Positions 44,062-53,486 are shown, numbered from the stretch's first letter. The stretch: 64,000 bases of DNA from Pedobacter africanus (GCF_900176535.1 NZ_FWXT01000001.1:2108001-2172000); one strand, 5' to 3'. Notes: generated by a model from the sequence alone, not told the origin. Numbers and translations: made by a program.

Positions 44062-45504
44062 TTAACGTGGGTTTTGTGTAATCCCGGATAAGGTTACCTG
44101 CGGTGGAATCTGCCATAACTTCCTGCCATCATCTTCAGCCAGTTTGAACTCTTCACCAGCAGCATTTCTATGAACAACAGGCAGTTTGTGCCTTAAAATA
44201 TCCATCCAGCGCATTCCCTCATGTACAAATTCCGCTTTCTTCAAATCAAGCAAAGCATTCAAATAAGCTTGCTTAGTCTCTGTTGTGCTGGTATAATAAG
44301 CCTTGATCTTGGTTTCTGTAAAATTATGTGTAGCAGGAATGTAATTGGTTACCCTTGTACTGATCAATGTATTCATATCTGCCAATGCTTCAGTATATTT
44401 ACCCTGCATAATATAAGCTTCGGCACGGTTCAACAACACCTCTTCGGTAGTAAGTACCGGCACCATGGTATAACCTGTTCCGGTAGTTGCATTGATATTG
44501 GTACGCACAAAGTGTTCTACAAACTTTAGTAAATAGTAGTATGTAGACGAATTGGAATAAATCCTATAGGCGTTCAGGCTTGTACCAACAGGCGCCAGAA
44601 TCAAATTCAACCGGTTCTGGTTTATGGAATAAACCGGTCTTTTATAATTCCTTCCCAGCCTGGAAACGGTTTCGCAGATTAACAGGTTACCGGGATTGGT
44701 AGCGTTGGTAAATGCTGTTTCCTGTTGCTCCACACTAAAATCAGCATAAGATTTCCAGGGTCTTACGTTCTCAGCAAAGTTATTCCCTGGAAAAGCAAGG
44801 CCGGCGTATTCAATTACCTTAGCCGGATCTCTTTTGAAGAGATAATAACGACAGGCAAAAGCGTAAGCTGCTTTACGGGTAAAGTGATAGGCCGGAACGG
44901 TATAATTGTCGTTGATGAGCGGAATACCTTCCAACAGGTCTTTTTCAATTTGCTGATAGGTATAGGCCACTGTTTTGCGGTCATAATTTTTAAATACCAC
45001 ATTCTCGGGCTCAGTAACATAAGGGATACCCATATCGGTTTCGGCCGTTGCAGGGTCATAGCATTTGGAAAACAAAGTAACCAGCATAAAATGTGCATAA
45101 GCACGGGCCACCAAAGCTTCGCCCTTTTGGCCGCTATAGGCTTGTTTATCGGCAGCTTTAGCAATGGCATCAAGTGCCTGGTTAGCCGCTGCTATAGCAG
45201 TATAACAGGCATTCCAATAATAAGTAGGACTATCCTGATCTGTAGCCTGGGTATCCCTCCAGAAATAACCATCCTGGTTTACAGGAAAGTCTATACCTGC
45301 GGTACTTACAAAGGAAGGGATATCTGACATGGACTCGGCCAGCAGAAAGTAATTTCCACGCGGATATGCAGTAACCAGCAGTTCGGATACCTTGGCCGGT
45401 GTGTTTAGCTTGGTGCGGTCATCGGGTGCCTGGTCAAGGTATTTATTGCATCCCGATCCAATACACGCCAGCAACGTCAGTAGATATATTGTATATTTTT
45501 TCAT
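44062..45504 (-). CDS. SusD/RagB-like lipoprotein (locus C)
   Basis: 480 residues; lipobox CIGSGC (Cys about 19) followed by NKYLDQAPDDRT, a typical SusD front. TPR helices (GEALVARAYAHFMLVTLFSK) and the C-terminal DILRHKLPVVH...GITQNPR ending are present. It follows susC by 11 nt. It shares layout and many segments with the SusD of locus D, so the two loci are duplicates. Confidence 0.93.
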   Translation of the reverse strand: MKKYTIYLLTLLACIGSGCNKYLDQAPDDRTKLNTPAKVSELLVTAYPRGNYFLLAESMSDIPSFVSTAGIDFPVNQDGYFWRDTQATDQDSPTYYWNACYTAIAAANQALDAIAKAADKQAYSGQKGEALVARAYAHFMLVTLFSKCYDPATAETDMGIPYVTEPENVVFKNYDRKTVAYTYQQIEKDLLEGIPLINDNYTVPAYHFTRKAAYAFACRYYLFKRDPAKVIEYAGLAFPGNNFAENVRPWKSYADFSVEQQETAFTNATNPGNLLICETVSRLGRNYKRPVYSINQNRLNLILAPVGTSLNAYRIYSNSSTYYYLLKFVEHFVRTNINATTGTGYTMVPVLTTEEVLLNRAEAYIMQGKYTEALADMNTLISTRVTNYIPATHNFTETKIKAYYTSTTETKQAYLNALLDLKKAEFVHEGMRWMDILRHKLPVVHRNAAGEEFKLAEDDGRKLWQIPPQVTLSGITQNPR

Positions 45505-45515
45505 GATCTTTCTGT

Positions 45516-48500
45516 TTAAAATCCAACCTTTAACGACAATGTGATTTGCCTTGGAATAGGAAGGGCTACCCCCCCTGAACCAAAAAATTCAGGGTCCTGG
45601 CCTTTCAATTTCTTATCAGCATACATCAGCCACACATTGTTCCCTTGCAGTTTAAGCGACATAGAGTTTACCCCCAATACATTGCTATATTTTTTAGGCA
45701 GGTTATACGCTACTGATACTTGTTTTAACCTTACAAAGGAACCATCTGCCACACGATCGCTTGAGTAGTTATAGGCCGTATAAGGGTAAAGACCATTCAA
45801 ATCTTTTCTAACCAGGTAATCGGCAATAGAAGGGGTATTGGTCAGGTTTTCATCTCCGGGTAAAGTCCAACGGTCCAAAAATTCATTTGGCAGGGCATCA
45901 TTATCATTATAAGCTGTTGCAAAAACATTGTTAAGCCTGATCTTATTGCCTGCCTGGTAAGACACAAACAAGTTAACCGTAAAGTCTTTATACTTAAATG
46001 TATTGCTAAACCCTCCGGTATATAACGGATCAACAGGCCCTTCATATTTTAAATATTGGGTGTTGGTGCTTTGAACATATACTGCCCTGTTCGGCTTGCC
46101 TTCTTCATCAATAAATGTAGGCACCCCTACCTTATCTAATTTTTGGAAATCGATGGAATACAATCCTCTTACAGCACCTCCTTCTGCAGGTCCACCTTCA
46201 GCTATGATAAGATCATAAATCCTTGGTTTACTTTTTAAGTTGGTGATCTTATTTTTATTGTAACCAAAAGTTAAACTGGAAGTCCAGCTGAAGTCGGTTG
46301 TTCTAAATGGTGTGCCACCTAAAGTAACCTCTACCCCATGGGATTTCATGTCAGCATAATTGGCTGTTTTAACCGATTCGCCACCTATCCCCGAAGTTAC
46401 CACATCGCCTATCAGGTCAAAACCATTGCGTCTGTAGTAATCAAAGGAGAAATTTAAACGGTTATTGAGTAAACCCAGGTCAACACCTGCATTTGCCTCA
46501 TATTGTTTTTCCCAGGTTAACTCTGAGTTCTCCAGCGCATCCATAACAATCCGGGGTTCTACTTCCGCCAAACGCGGCCTTCGGGTGGTACTGTTCAATA
46601 AAACTACCGATGAATTGCTTGCATCTCCCAAACTGGCTGTCAGTCCATATCCACCACGAAGTTTTAAGTAGCTGATTGCGTCAAGCTTTTTAATGAACTC
46701 CTCCTCATCCATATTCCATGCCCCACTTAGCGTCCAGGTAGGCAGCCATCTGGCAGTCGACGATTCGCCCATACGGTTACCTCCATCATATCTTACAGTA
46801 CCGGTAAAAATATATTTGGAATCATATGCGTAATTCGCATTCATGAAGAACGCAGCGTAACGATCGTAAAATCTGTTCCGGCCAAAGTAGTTGTAATTCC
46901 CCTCCAGCAACATTTTAATGATGCGGTAGTCTGTAAATGGAACACCCCCTTTATCATACTGGTAACCATAACCATTGTTATAACTGTTTTGGCGGTCGGC
47001 GAACTTGGTTTGTTGTCCTATAAATGCACTGACATCGTGTTTGCCGAATTTCTGTTTCCAATCAATCTGGTTTCTGATGTCATAACTCATCAAGTTGTCA
47101 TCATTCCTGTTATAAAAACCTCCTTGTGGTAAAACAACCTCCCGGTCAATAATTTCAGGACGGTCCGGATCATTATACAGGAAGATATTGGCATTAGCGA
47201 TGACTGAGTTTGGCGCATACCTATAGGCATTAGCCATGTTGGAATATTCGGTAATCTTATGCTCACGGGTACTCTTTACATAACGCAAGGCACCAACCGA
47301 TTTAAATTCAAAATTCTTCATGAATTTATAATTTAATTCGCCCTGCATTTTAAGGTCCATCATATCGAGATCGATATAATTATTGTTCAATTCCTCAATA
47401 ATGTTAAAGGGGGCATAGTTGCGGGTAAAATACTCCAGATTGCCGTTTTCATCATAAGGGGTCATGGTGCGGCTGGTATTCAAAGCATAACTAAAAGGGT
47501 TGATGTCGAAATCACGGGTGTATTTACCTTCTACCACATTACTGCTGCGGCCAAGTGTGCCCGGCGCCCTTTGGGTTCGCAGTGCCCCTGTACCCAGTAT
47601 CCCTACAGTTAACTTGGGCGACAGGTTATAATTGCCCCTTAAGTTCATTGTATATCTTTTGGCTTTATCTCCTATGGTCCAACCCTGGTCATTATAATAG
47701 CCCAGAGAAAAATAATGCTGTGATTTTTCTGACCCTGAGGATACGCTCACCGAATGTTCCTGAACAAAGGAGTTTTTAAACAATACATCAAACCAGTCCG
47801 TATTAGCCAGGGCATACCTCTTTAAGAATGCAGAACGGCCTTCGGCAGTATTTACCACGCCAAACTGACCTGTGCTGGCATCAAAAGCATTGATTTGCTG
47901 GTACATTTTTGCAAATACGCCCCCGTTCATGCCGTTGGCAATATTAGGCGTCAATCCGCCTTTACGGTAAACCTCGGCATAGAGCGACATCTGGTCGGCA
48001 GAATTCATGATGTTGAAGGTGCTATAGCTTGGTTTCAGGAAAGATGAGAAGTTACCACTGTAACTTACCGCAGTATTACCGGCCTTACCTTTCTTGGTTG
48101 TAATTACTACCACACCGTTCATCGCCCGCGCTCCGTACAGTGCAGTTGCAGAGGCATCTTTGAGTATATTAAAACTCTCAATATCGTCGGCATTAATACC
48201 CGCCACAGATGAGCCGAGCAAGGTCGTGGCATCACCACTGGACAGCTGGTCGTTGGAGATGTTGACTACATCCTCCAACACCACTCCATCTACTACCCAC
48301 AGTGGCTTATTTTCGCCCGATATTGAAGTTGCCCCGCGCACCCTGATTTTTGGCGCTGTACCAAATGTACCTGAAACATTTTGTACCGAAACCCCGGCTA
48401 CTTTACCTTCGAGCATACGGCTAATGTCTATTACCCCATCCTGCTTTACGTCTGTACCGCTGATGGTTGTGGCTGCCCCTGTAAACAATTTCTTATTGAT

Positions 48501-49163
48501 GTTCTGAAACCCGGTAGCTACTACGCTAACGGCATTGAGCGTGTTGCTTTCGCTCTCGAGCACGATGCTGATGTTCTTACGCCCATCAACCTGTACCTCT
48601 TTTGTTTTGTAGCCAATAAACCGCGCAATCAATGTGGCATTTGCGGCCGCATTGATGCTAAACTCGCCCTCGGCATTTGCTGTTACACCAGTACTGGTAC
48701 CCTTAACCAGCACGGAGGCCCCTATAAGCGGCTCTCCTTCGGCATTCTTTACTGTACCTTTGACCTGGTTTTGCTGCACATTGCCCAACGCCCCTTCTGA
48801 CAGGGAACTGATGATAATTGTTTTGTTAATGATCTTAAAGGTCATCTTTCTGTTTCCCAGCAATCTGGACAAAGCATCCTGCAGGCTTGCATCTTCCAGC
48901 TTCAGATCTACCCGATCGGCACCCCTGATTAGCGCATCCTTATAGAGGAAGCTAAAACTGGTTTGTTTGTTGATCTCTTTGAGAACGTCTTCAAGTTTGG
49001 CATTGCGTAGGGATAGGGTCACTTTTTGCGCCCTTCCGTTACCATATACACAGGTCATAAAAACAAACAATAACAATGTTGTTATTTTCATAATCCGGAG
49101 AATTATTGGCAAGAGGGTTCCCGGGGAATAGGCGCTCCCTTTGCCAAATGATAAGTTATTCAT
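45516..49163 (-). CDS. SusC/RagA TonB-dependent receptor with STN domain (locus C)
   Basis: 1215 residues: N-terminal extension (1-~24), signal peptide, STN domain (about 48-118; LEDVLKEINKQTSFSFLYKD), carboxypeptidase-D-like domain (about 133-205; VKGTVKNAEGEPLIGASVLV), plug (about 215-365; TALYGARAMNGVVVITTKKG), barrel ending LPIPRQITLSLKVGF. It ends almost as the locus D receptor does (PIPRQYTLSLKVGF), and DPEFFGSGG / DPEFFGTGG is shared. It should signal to the FecR encoded upstream and import the ligand bound by the SusD encoded next. Confidence 0.95.
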   Translation of the reverse strand: MNNLSFGKGSAYSPGTLLPIILRIMKITTLLLFVFMTCVYGNGRAQKVTLSLRNAKLEDVLKEINKQTSFSFLYKDALIRGADRVDLKLEDASLQDALSRLLGNRKMTFKIINKTIIISSLSEGALGNVQQNQVKGTVKNAEGEPLIGASVLVKGTSTGVTANAEGEFSINAAANATLIARFIGYKTKEVQVDGRKNISIVLESESNTLNAVSVVATGFQNINKKLFTGAATTISGTDVKQDGVIDISRMLEGKVAGVSVQNVSGTFGTAPKIRVRGATSISGENKPLWVVDGVVLEDVVNISNDQLSSGDATTLLGSSVAGINADDIESFNILKDASATALYGARAMNGVVVITTKKGKAGNTAVSYSGNFSSFLKPSYSTFNIMNSADQMSLYAEVYRKGGLTPNIANGMNGGVFAKMYQQINAFDASTGQFGVVNTAEGRSAFLKRYALANTDWFDVLFKNSFVQEHSVSVSSGSEKSQHYFSLGYYNDQGWTIGDKAKRYTMNLRGNYNLSPKLTVGILGTGALRTQRAPGTLGRSSNVVEGKYTRDFDINPFSYALNTSRTMTPYDENGNLEYFTRNYAPFNIIEELNNNYIDLDMMDLKMQGELNYKFMKNFEFKSVGALRYVKSTREHKITEYSNMANAYRYAPNSVIANANIFLYNDPDRPEIIDREVVLPQGGFYNRNDDNLMSYDIRNQIDWKQKFGKHDVSAFIGQQTKFADRQNSYNNGYGYQYDKGGVPFTDYRIIKMLLEGNYNYFGRNRFYDRYAAFFMNANYAYDSKYIFTGTVRYDGGNRMGESSTARWLPTWTLSGAWNMDEEEFIKKLDAISYLKLRGGYGLTASLGDASNSSVVLLNSTTRRPRLAEVEPRIVMDALENSELTWEKQYEANAGVDLGLLNNRLNFSFDYYRRNGFDLIGDVVTSGIGGESVKTANYADMKSHGVEVTLGGTPFRTTDFSWTSSLTFGYNKNKITNLKSKPRIYDLIIAEGGPAEGGAVRGLYSIDFQKLDKVGVPTFIDEEGKPNRAVYVQSTNTQYLKYEGPVDPLYTGGFSNTFKYKDFTVNLFVSYQAGNKIRLNNVFATAYNDNDALPNEFLDRWTLPGDENLTNTPSIADYLVRKDLNGLYPYTAYNYSSDRVADGSFVRLKQVSVAYNLPKKYSNVLGVNSMSLKLQGNNVWLMYADKKLKGQDPEFFGSGGVALPIPRQITLSLKVGF

Positions 49164-49222
49164 ACATTTGATTTTGAGTTAATGTAAAAGGTCTAGAAAT
49201 TTTTTCTTTAGCTTAATGAACT

Positions 49223-49252
49223 AAAACAGGGGTGTAGCAGCACCTCTGTTTT
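49223..49252. terminator. Hairpin between fecR and susC of locus C
   Basis: AAAACAGGGGTG (49223-49234) pairs with CACCTCTGTTTT (49241-49252, one G-T), with T-runs at both sides. On the minus strand it could end a sigma-fecR transcript before susC, so the two units would be separately expressed. Confidence 0.65.
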
Positions 49253-49290
49253 TATTTTATTGATTAGCTATTTTGGTTAGTTTGTAAGGT

Positions 49291-50454
49291 TTACTTCATG
49301 GTTTTCGCTTTTTTGTTAATGATTAATAATTTATTCTCATTCAGTTTAAAATCAAGATCGCTTACAAGTTCCAGCATCTTTAATACCTCTGATAAGCGAA
49401 CATCCCTGCGGATTTGGCCGGTGTAGGTTTCTGTGAGTGACAGATCTTCGGAAAGTGTGATGTCCAGATCGTACCAAACCTGCAGCTGATGGGCTATACT
49501 GACAATGTTATCGCCCTTAAAATAAAATTCATTGTTTTTCCAGGCCAGGTCTTTCTGCAGGTTAGCAACCCCTACACGCAGGTTCTGGCTATTCCATTCG
49601 GCGCTTTGCCCCGGAGCGATAACCACAGCACCGGAGTTTCCTGAAACCTCTACAGCACCCTCGGCCAGCGATGTTTTAACGTTATTGCTGTTATAGGCCG
49701 AGACATTAAAATGGGTGCCCAAAACCCGTACTTTTACACTTCCGGTTTCTACAAAAAATGGGCGCCCCCTGTCTTTGGCAACCTCGAAATAGGCTTCTCC
49801 GCTTAGATAAACCCTGCGCTCTTTGCTGCTGAACTGGGATGGAAACTGCAGCCTGCTGTTGGAATTTACCCAAACCAGGGTGCCATCGCCCAAGGTAAGC
49901 TTGAAAAAGTTGGCCGCCGGGACCACCAAGGTGTTCAACAATAAGGTGTTACTAGTCTGAGGCCCGTTTTGAGCATCGGCGATAACCAATTCTCCGTGTT
50001 CCGGAACATTGAGGGTATCACTAACCTTAATTTCCTTACCACTGGCAAGTATAATCTTTGCGCCCAGGTTGGCCGGCAGAATATCGTTGTTGTATTTTTC
50101 GTCTTTGCTCTCTACAAATCTTTGAGCTGCACTATGGTCTTTGTTGTTCAATATAAAGTACAAGCTGAACGACAACAGGATGGCAACTGAAGCAGCGACA
50201 GCCCAGCCCCAAACTTTTTTTCCTTTAAATTTTCCTTTTTGTTTGATACGCTCCCAGGCCTGGTCCTCATCGATCTGCTCGAGCCAGGCCATTTCCAGGG
50301 GGTCCTCTTTAGCCATCAGCTCGGCAAACAACTGCCCGTTCCGGGGGTTTGATTCCCGCCAGGACTCCAGCATTTGTTCTTCTGCTACAGAAAGTGTTTC
50401 CTTTCTATATTTTCTGGCCAGAATATTTGCGATATCAAAAGTGTTCCTATCCAT
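49291..50454 (-). CDS. FecR-family anti-sigma regulator (locus C)
   Basis: 387 residues: cytoplasmic N-terminus with ARKYRKETLSVAEEQMLESW, membrane helix about 82-102, FecR domain (about 175-285; LGDGTLVWVNSNSRLQFPSQ, LGTHFNVSAY) and DUF4974 (about 315-385). It is between the sigma gene and susC and receives the receptor signal. The hairpin at 49223-49252 follows it. Confidence 0.93.
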   Translation of the reverse strand: MDRNTFDIANILARKYRKETLSVAEEQMLESWRESNPRNGQLFAELMAKEDPLEMAWLEQIDEDQAWERIKQKGKFKGKKVWGWAVAASVAILLSFSLYFILNNKDHSAAQRFVESKDEKYNNDILPANLGAKIILASGKEIKVSDTLNVPEHGELVIADAQNGPQTSNTLLLNTLVVPAANFFKLTLGDGTLVWVNSNSRLQFPSQFSSKERRVYLSGEAYFEVAKDRGRPFFVETGSVKVRVLGTHFNVSAYNSNNVKTSLAEGAVEVSGNSGAVVIAPGQSAEWNSQNLRVGVANLQKDLAWKNNEFYFKGDNIVSIAHQLQVWYDLDITLSEDLSLTETYTGQIRRDVRLSEVLKMLELVSDLDFKLNENKLLIINKKAKTMK

Positions 50455-50511
50455 AATCTGTTAATAAGAAACCGAAACCATGGATTGGGGTGACAAGAAA
50501 TTTTATTTTTT

Positions 50512-51045
50512 TTAACGGAGGAAAAATACCGCCAGGAGAAGTGTCAGATAATCGGGCCGCAGCTTATCTCTAAGCACGCTTAAACCTCTCTTTTTCTGCG
50601 TTTTGATGGTATTTATACTTAAATCCAGCTGCCCCGCGATCTCATCGTTGGAAAGACCTTCGAGATAGCTCATGGACATGATTTTACGGCAGCCCTCGGG
50701 TAAATTCTGCAATGCCTCGTTTATGGCCTGCATAAATTCGGTCCTGATGATCTGGTGCTCATAGTCGGTTTCATCAAATTCCTGAAAGCCCTTGCGCTCC
50801 CAGAATTTCCTGACCGTCTTGCTTTTTCTGCTGAGGTTGTATACGGCAAACTTTACCGAGGAATACAAAAAGGTTTTGATTGCCCTTTCATCATTTGCCA
50901 CTGCTGGTTTATTCTGAAAATAGCTAACAAATGCATCCTGCGCCAGATCTTCCGCCAGATTTTGGTCCTTTACCATTTGGAACGCAAAATAGCACAGGGT
51001 TTTGTAATATCTGGTAAATAAGAGTTTATCTGACTGGAATGCCAT
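50512..51045 (-). CDS. ECF RNA polymerase sigma factor (locus C)
   Basis: 177 residues with sigma region 2 (about 10-80; NLAEDLAQDAFVSYFQNKPA) and region 4 (about 112-165; LDLSINTIKTQKKRGLSVLR) and a hydrophobic tail (YLTLLLAVFFLR). It is immediately upstream of its fecR and is the likely activator of the locus C operon. It may also serve locus D, whose own regulators are not in the window. Confidence 0.93.
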   Translation of the reverse strand: MAFQSDKLLFTRYYKTLCYFAFQMVKDQNLAEDLAQDAFVSYFQNKPAVANDERAIKTFLYSSVKFAVYNLSRKSKTVRKFWERKGFQEFDETDYEHQIIRTEFMQAINEALQNLPEGCRKIMSMSYLEGLSNDEIAGQLDLSINTIKTQKKRGLSVLRDKLRPDYLTLLLAVFFLR

Positions 51046-51120
51046 GTCAAAATGTTAGTTAGCAGTGGAATAGGTTATCTTTTGCTAAAGGTATAGAAAT
51101 TAAATTAAAATTTATCACAT

Positions 51121-51160
51121 CACACCGCATTACACCACATTTTACCGTATTGTACCGCAG
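51121..51160. repeat. Four tandem 10-bp units upstream of a DUF6266 gene
   Basis: Bases 51121-51160 split exactly into cacaccgcat, tacaccacat, tttaccgtat, tgtaccgcag: related decamers of the form nnACC(G/A)(C/T)A(T/G). The 10-bp period puts the units on one helical face. They lie between the sigma gene start (51045) and the DUF6266 start (51278), so a regulator-binding array for either gene is possible. Confidence 0.45.
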
Positions 51161-51277
51161 CATTAGCGTCTGATACTGAGGTGAATTACTTTTGTTTCAG
51201 CATTACGCGAAAGCTAACCGGCCGGGGCTTTGAGCGAACAGAAAGATGCTGATTCAGGACCCTTAAATTTTAGAAAA

Positions 51278-51928
51278 ATGGGAAAGTACAAAAAAGGCAT
51301 CCTCGGCCATTTTAGAGGAATTGTAGGAACCGTAATAGGTTCTGTATGGCGTGGGATACACTACATGAAAAGTTTACCCGACGTAGGCGCGGATAACCCA
51401 ACTCCTGCACAAATTAATGTGCGCGCAAAGCTGGCATTGGTAACAGCTTTTGTACAGCGATTGAAAACATTGATTACAGTGGGTTACCAGTCTTTTACCA
51501 AGGGCATTACACCCATGAATGCGGCAACCGGCTATCATTTGAAAAACGCGGTAACCGGCACCAGCGCTGCAAACTATGCCATAAACTATGCGCTGGTGAG
51601 GTTTAGTGTAGGCAGTTTATCTGCGGATGTAACTCCTTTGGTTACCCCAACTGCAGGCGCCAAACTTGATTTTAGCTGGACAGATGATACTGACCCGGAG
51701 GAAGACCCTACAGGCAGTACAGACCTGGTTACGGTGCTGGCTTACAGCATTGAGAAGGACAAGTTTGCCAGAAAGGTTGCTGCTGCTCCAAGATCGGCAG
51801 AGGCTTATGTATTGCAACTGCCGCTGGATTGGAGTGCAGACAACGTGCATACCTGGATTTCGTTTGTAAGCGCTAACGGAAAGCAGGTTTCCAACAGTGT
51901 TTACACCGGTGAAGTCCTGGTGCTTTAA
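51278..51928 (+). CDS. DUF6266 family protein, copy 1
   Basis: 216 residues starting MGKYKKGILGHFRGIVGTVI, the signature start of DUF6266 (glycine-rich N-terminus, then GSVWRGIHYMKSLP). Two beta domains follow, ending with VYTGEVLVL. No signal peptide. The function is unknown; copy 2 is at 52833-53471. Start chosen at the MGKYKKG methionine rather than 48 nt upstream because both copies begin alike there. A terminator follows the gene (51934-51960). Confidence 0.85.
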   Translation: MGKYKKGILGHFRGIVGTVIGSVWRGIHYMKSLPDVGADNPTPAQINVRAKLALVTAFVQRLKTLITVGYQSFTKGITPMNAATGYHLKNAVTGTSAANYAINYALVRFSVGSLSADVTPLVTPTAGAKLDFSWTDDTDPEEDPTGSTDLVTVLAYSIEKDKFARKVAAAPRSAEAYVLQLPLDWSADNVHTWISFVSANGKQVSNSVYTGEVLVL

Positions 51929-51933
51929 TGATG

Positions 51934-51960
51934 GGGGTGCCTGCGGGCACCCTCTTTATC
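51934..51960 (+). terminator. Rho-independent terminator after DUF6266 copy 1
   Basis: GGGTGCC (51935-51941) pairs with GGCACCC (51946-51952), loop TGCG, followed by TCTTTATCTT. It lies between DUF6266 copy 1 and the membrane protein gene. Confidence 0.75.
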
Positions 51961-51974
51961 TTAAATAGAATGAT

Positions 51975-52355
51975 ATGAAAACACTAGCTATTAAATATTG
52001 GGCTATAAGCCTCATTAACCTTGTAAACGAGGTAAAGAAAGAACACCGGCTGTTTGGGATACTGATGCTTGCCTGGGGCATGATTACCTGTTTTTTAAGC
52101 AAGCCGGAAATGAGCATCGGGATTAACCAGAGCATCCCATTAATGGTGGTATTGGGGCTGATCACCTTTCTGCTACTACTGGAATTGAGCTGGTGGCTGT
52201 TTAACAGGTTCTGGCTAAGGACCGGACTGCCCGGAATGGAACATATGGTTGTACAATTTGAAGATTTAGAGATATGGCAAAAACTGGCATTTTTATGGGC
52301 ATCATTTGCCTTGGTATTGCTGGTGGGTTTGGGGTGTTTGATGGCGGTGGTGTAG
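51975..52355 (+). CDS. Small membrane protein, three helices (holin-like in context)
   Basis: 126 residues with hydrophobic segments near 25-45, 55-80 and 105-126 (LAFLWASFALVLLVGLGCLM). It overlaps the CHAP hydrolase gene by 82 nt in another frame. A small membrane protein before a peptidoglycan hydrolase resembles a holin-endolysin pair, but no holin family signature is recognised. Confidence 0.55.
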   Translation: MKTLAIKYWAISLINLVNEVKKEHRLFGILMLAWGMITCFLSKPEMSIGINQSIPLMVVLGLITFLLLLELSWWLFNRFWLRTGLPGMEHMVVQFEDLEIWQKLAFLWASFALVLLVGLGCLMAVV

Positions 52356-52828
52356 TAGATCCCTCCAGAGTCGGGATGACAAAGAGGCGTAATGACGTAT
52401 TGCGGATAGCGCAAGCCGAGGTTGGCGTGCGAGAACTGACAGGCCGCAATGATGGAAAGCGAATAGCGGAGTATCTCGCTTACACCGGGATTAAAGTTCC
52501 GGCGGCCTATTGTAGTGCTTACGTGAGCTGGTGCTTTGGGCAAGCGGGCTATACTCAGCCTAAAAGTGCCTGGTCCCCTGCCCTGTTTCCGGTGGCGAGG
52601 ATTGTAAGGGAGCCTAAGCCTGCGGACGTGTTTGGCCTCTGGTTTCCAGAGTTAAATCGCATTGCGCATGTGGGTTTGGTTGTCAGTGTTAAAGGCGATT
52701 GGATCTACAGCATTGAAGGGAATTCTTCGCCCGACGGCAGCAGGAACGGCAATGGTGTTTACCAACGCATTCGGCATAAAAAAACGGTTAGCAGGTTTGC
52801 TGACTGGATTTCGAACAATAAAATTTAA
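52274..52828 (+). CDS. CHAP-domain peptidoglycan hydrolase
   Basis: 184 residues with an N-terminal hydrophobic segment (GIFMGIICLGIAGGFGVF), then a CHAP amidase domain (about 45-165): catalytic Cys in YCSAYVSWCF, His in AHVGLVVSV, and a GNSSPDGSRNGNG segment before the C-terminus. It cleaves peptidoglycan stem or cross-bridge peptides if active. Codons for residues ~29-37 (DPSRVGMTK) come from a dispersed repeat (52358-52384) related to one in the locus B fecR, placed between the anchor and the domain. The end of the gene is 4 nt before DUF6266 copy 2. Confidence 0.8.
   Translation: MAKTGIFMGIICLGIAGGFGVFDGGGVVDPSRVGMTKRRNDVLRIAQAEVGVRELTGRNDGKRIAEYLAYTGIKVPAAYCSAYVSWCFGQAGYTQPKSAWSPALFPVARIVREPKPADVFGLWFPELNRIAHVGLVVSVKGDWIYSIEGNSSPDGSRNGNGVYQRIRHKKTVSRFADWISNNKI
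52358..52384 (+). repeat. Dispersed repeat fragment in the CHAP gene
   Basis: The segment starting GATCCCTCC and ending GGGATGACA matches the right half of the repeat at 22374-22426 with two differences in 24 bases. It is in frame within the CHAP gene. Confidence 0.65.
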
Positions 52829-52832
52829 ACAA

Positions 52833-53471
52833 ATGGCTAAATATAAAAACGGAATAAACGGAGCTTTCTCCGGAAAAATTGGCGCAGTGGTTGGCGCATC
52901 CTATATGGGGATCAGCTACATCCGCAGTTTACCAGAAACAACCAAGCCTGCTACAGAAAAACAGTTGCACCAGCGCTTAAAGTTTAGCGTGATCATTGCC
53001 TGGCTACAGCCGGTACTGGCATTGATCAATATTGGCTTTCAAATCTTTACAGGAGATAAAACCGCCATGAACCGGGCGGTAAGTTATCACATGAAAGAGG
53101 CACTGATTGATAACGGTAAGGAAGTAGCCATTGACTTTAAAAAAGCGATCTTCAGCAGAGGCGAGTTATTGGTATCGTGGATATTGGAAGTGCTGAGCCT
53201 GGCCAGTGCGATGTTGAATGTTAAATGGGACAACGGCCCTGAATCTTTGTTCAATAAGGCTGACGATAAGGCCACTTTTATCTTTTACAATCCGCAGAAA
53301 GAGAAATTTGTATCTTTTAAAGGTGTAGCAAGAAGGCGGGATAAAGAAACCGTATTACGGCTGCCGAAAAGGTTTGCCGGGGACACCGTACATGCTTGGA
53401 TGCTGTATATTAATGCGAAAGGCGATATGGTAAGTACGAGTGTGTATTTGGGCGAGATAGTGGTGGTGTAA
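52833..53471 (+). CDS. DUF6266 family protein, copy 2
   Basis: 212 residues from MAKYKNGINGAFSGKIGAVV, the DUF6266 start pattern (MxKYKxGxxGxFxGxxGxVxG). It ends VYLGEIVVV, like copy 1's VYTGEVLVL. It is separated from the CHAP gene by 4 nt, so the operon order is membrane protein, CHAP, DUF6266. Start chosen by alignment with copy 1; longer in-frame ATGs lie within the CHAP gene. Function unknown. Confidence 0.85.
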   Translation: MAKYKNGINGAFSGKIGAVVGASYMGISYIRSLPETTKPATEKQLHQRLKFSVIIAWLQPVLALINIGFQIFTGDKTAMNRAVSYHMKEALIDNGKEVAIDFKKAIFSRGELLVSWILEVLSLASAMLNVKWDNGPESLFNKADDKATFIFYNPQKEKFVSFKGVARRRDKETVLRLPKRFAGDTVHAWMLYINAKGDMVSTSVYLGEIVVV

Positions 53472-53486
53472 CTCTACGATTTAAAT

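Noticed and set aside
51278..53471. A prophage or tailocin
   Set aside because: A CHAP hydrolase, a small membrane protein and the distant BRO gene are not enough; there are no capsid, tail, terminase, portal or integrase genes in the window.
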